Of a DNA stretch of 64,000 nucleotides, positions 63,856-64,000 are shown one piece after another; position 1 is the stretch's first letter, and each line of letters opens with the position of its first letter. The position numbers and the translations under genes were made by a program. The notes below the pieces were generated by a model that worked only from the letters and a program-made list of their open reading frames with translations, made no database searches and was not told the origin of the DNA. The stretch covers positions 37,985,822-38,049,821 of the forward strand of contig OX365955.1 of NCBI GenBank assembly GCA_947247005.1, given 5' to 3'. Source of the DNA: Spisula solida. Lineage: Eukaryota > Mollusca > Bivalvia > Venerida > Mactridae.

Positions 63856-64000
63856 GTAATTTGATAAACATTTTATATTTAATTTTGTGTAACATTCAGA
63901 TTTTGTTTTATACCAACTGATTTTTTTAATGATAATTGGCATTATTGCATTAAGCAATGTCTTTCAGTTATGTCTGGTACTAGACTCTCAGATTACATTA

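Noticed and set aside
63968..64000. Next twitchin exon after ctttcag
   Set aside because: The few codons visible (VMSGTRLSDYI) do not resemble an Fn3 or Ig start, and the window ends.

Overview
This window is AT-rich, intron-heavy animal DNA, most likely from a bivalve or other mollusc. The plus strand carries the middle of one very large muscle gene. It reads as a chain of immunoglobulin (Ig) and fibronectin type III (Fn3) domains in the order expected of twitchin (UNC-22), the giant thick-filament protein that controls catch in molluscan smooth muscle. Both ends of the gene lie outside the window: no start codon, kinase domain or stop codon was found. The repeat families (short inverted-repeat elements with TCTG/TCCG microsatellites, tRNA-like SINE fragments, tandem-repeat introns) fit a bivalve. 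The species cannot be named from the sequence.

Layout. Positions 633-7054 hold small phase-0 cassette-like exons in an acidic linker. Positions 7055-8714 encode a divergent Ig domain and a charged tail ending DIDWGLLKP, similar to the C1/M-motif part of myosin-binding protein C. Positions 12614-18692 hold four exons of a long disordered linker crowded with basic-x-Ser protein kinase A (PKA) consensus sites; the last ends in GRRMSLVDAIPDWPSL. I take this to be the D1 phosphorylation region of molluscan twitchin. Positions 22997-44000 encode five Ig domains, and 44467-63855 encode Fn3-Fn3-Ig-Fn3-Fn3-Ig-Fn3. Nearly all Ig/Fn3 domains are split over two exons. Every joint between domains downstream of the linker is phase 1.

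A second gene lies on the minus strand inside the 9.7-kb intron 23693-33404. It has two coding exons (31167-31096 and 28598-26211) and encodes about 819 residues: a run of about six ubiquitin-like segments followed by a basic tail. Its last codons and stop codon sit in the first unit of a 37-bp minisatellite of about 30 copies that forms its 3' flank. I do not recognise a named orthologue.

The introns hold many short inverted-repeat elements (2.4, 12.2, 16.6, 22.4, 24.0, 29.6, 34.5, 36.9, 41.2 and 60.4 kb), a nested inverted-repeat structure of about 4.8 kb at 46.9-51.7 kb, two copies of a snap-back hairpin (10.7 and 51.9 kb), tRNA-like fragments and many tandem duplications. Several duplications copy splice-acceptor sequence.

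How it works together (inference): PKA phosphorylation of the linker between the Ig domain at 7-8.7 kb and the one at 23 kb would release catch. Because the linker exons are phase-compatible, splicing could change how many phosphosites a given muscle's twitchin carries.
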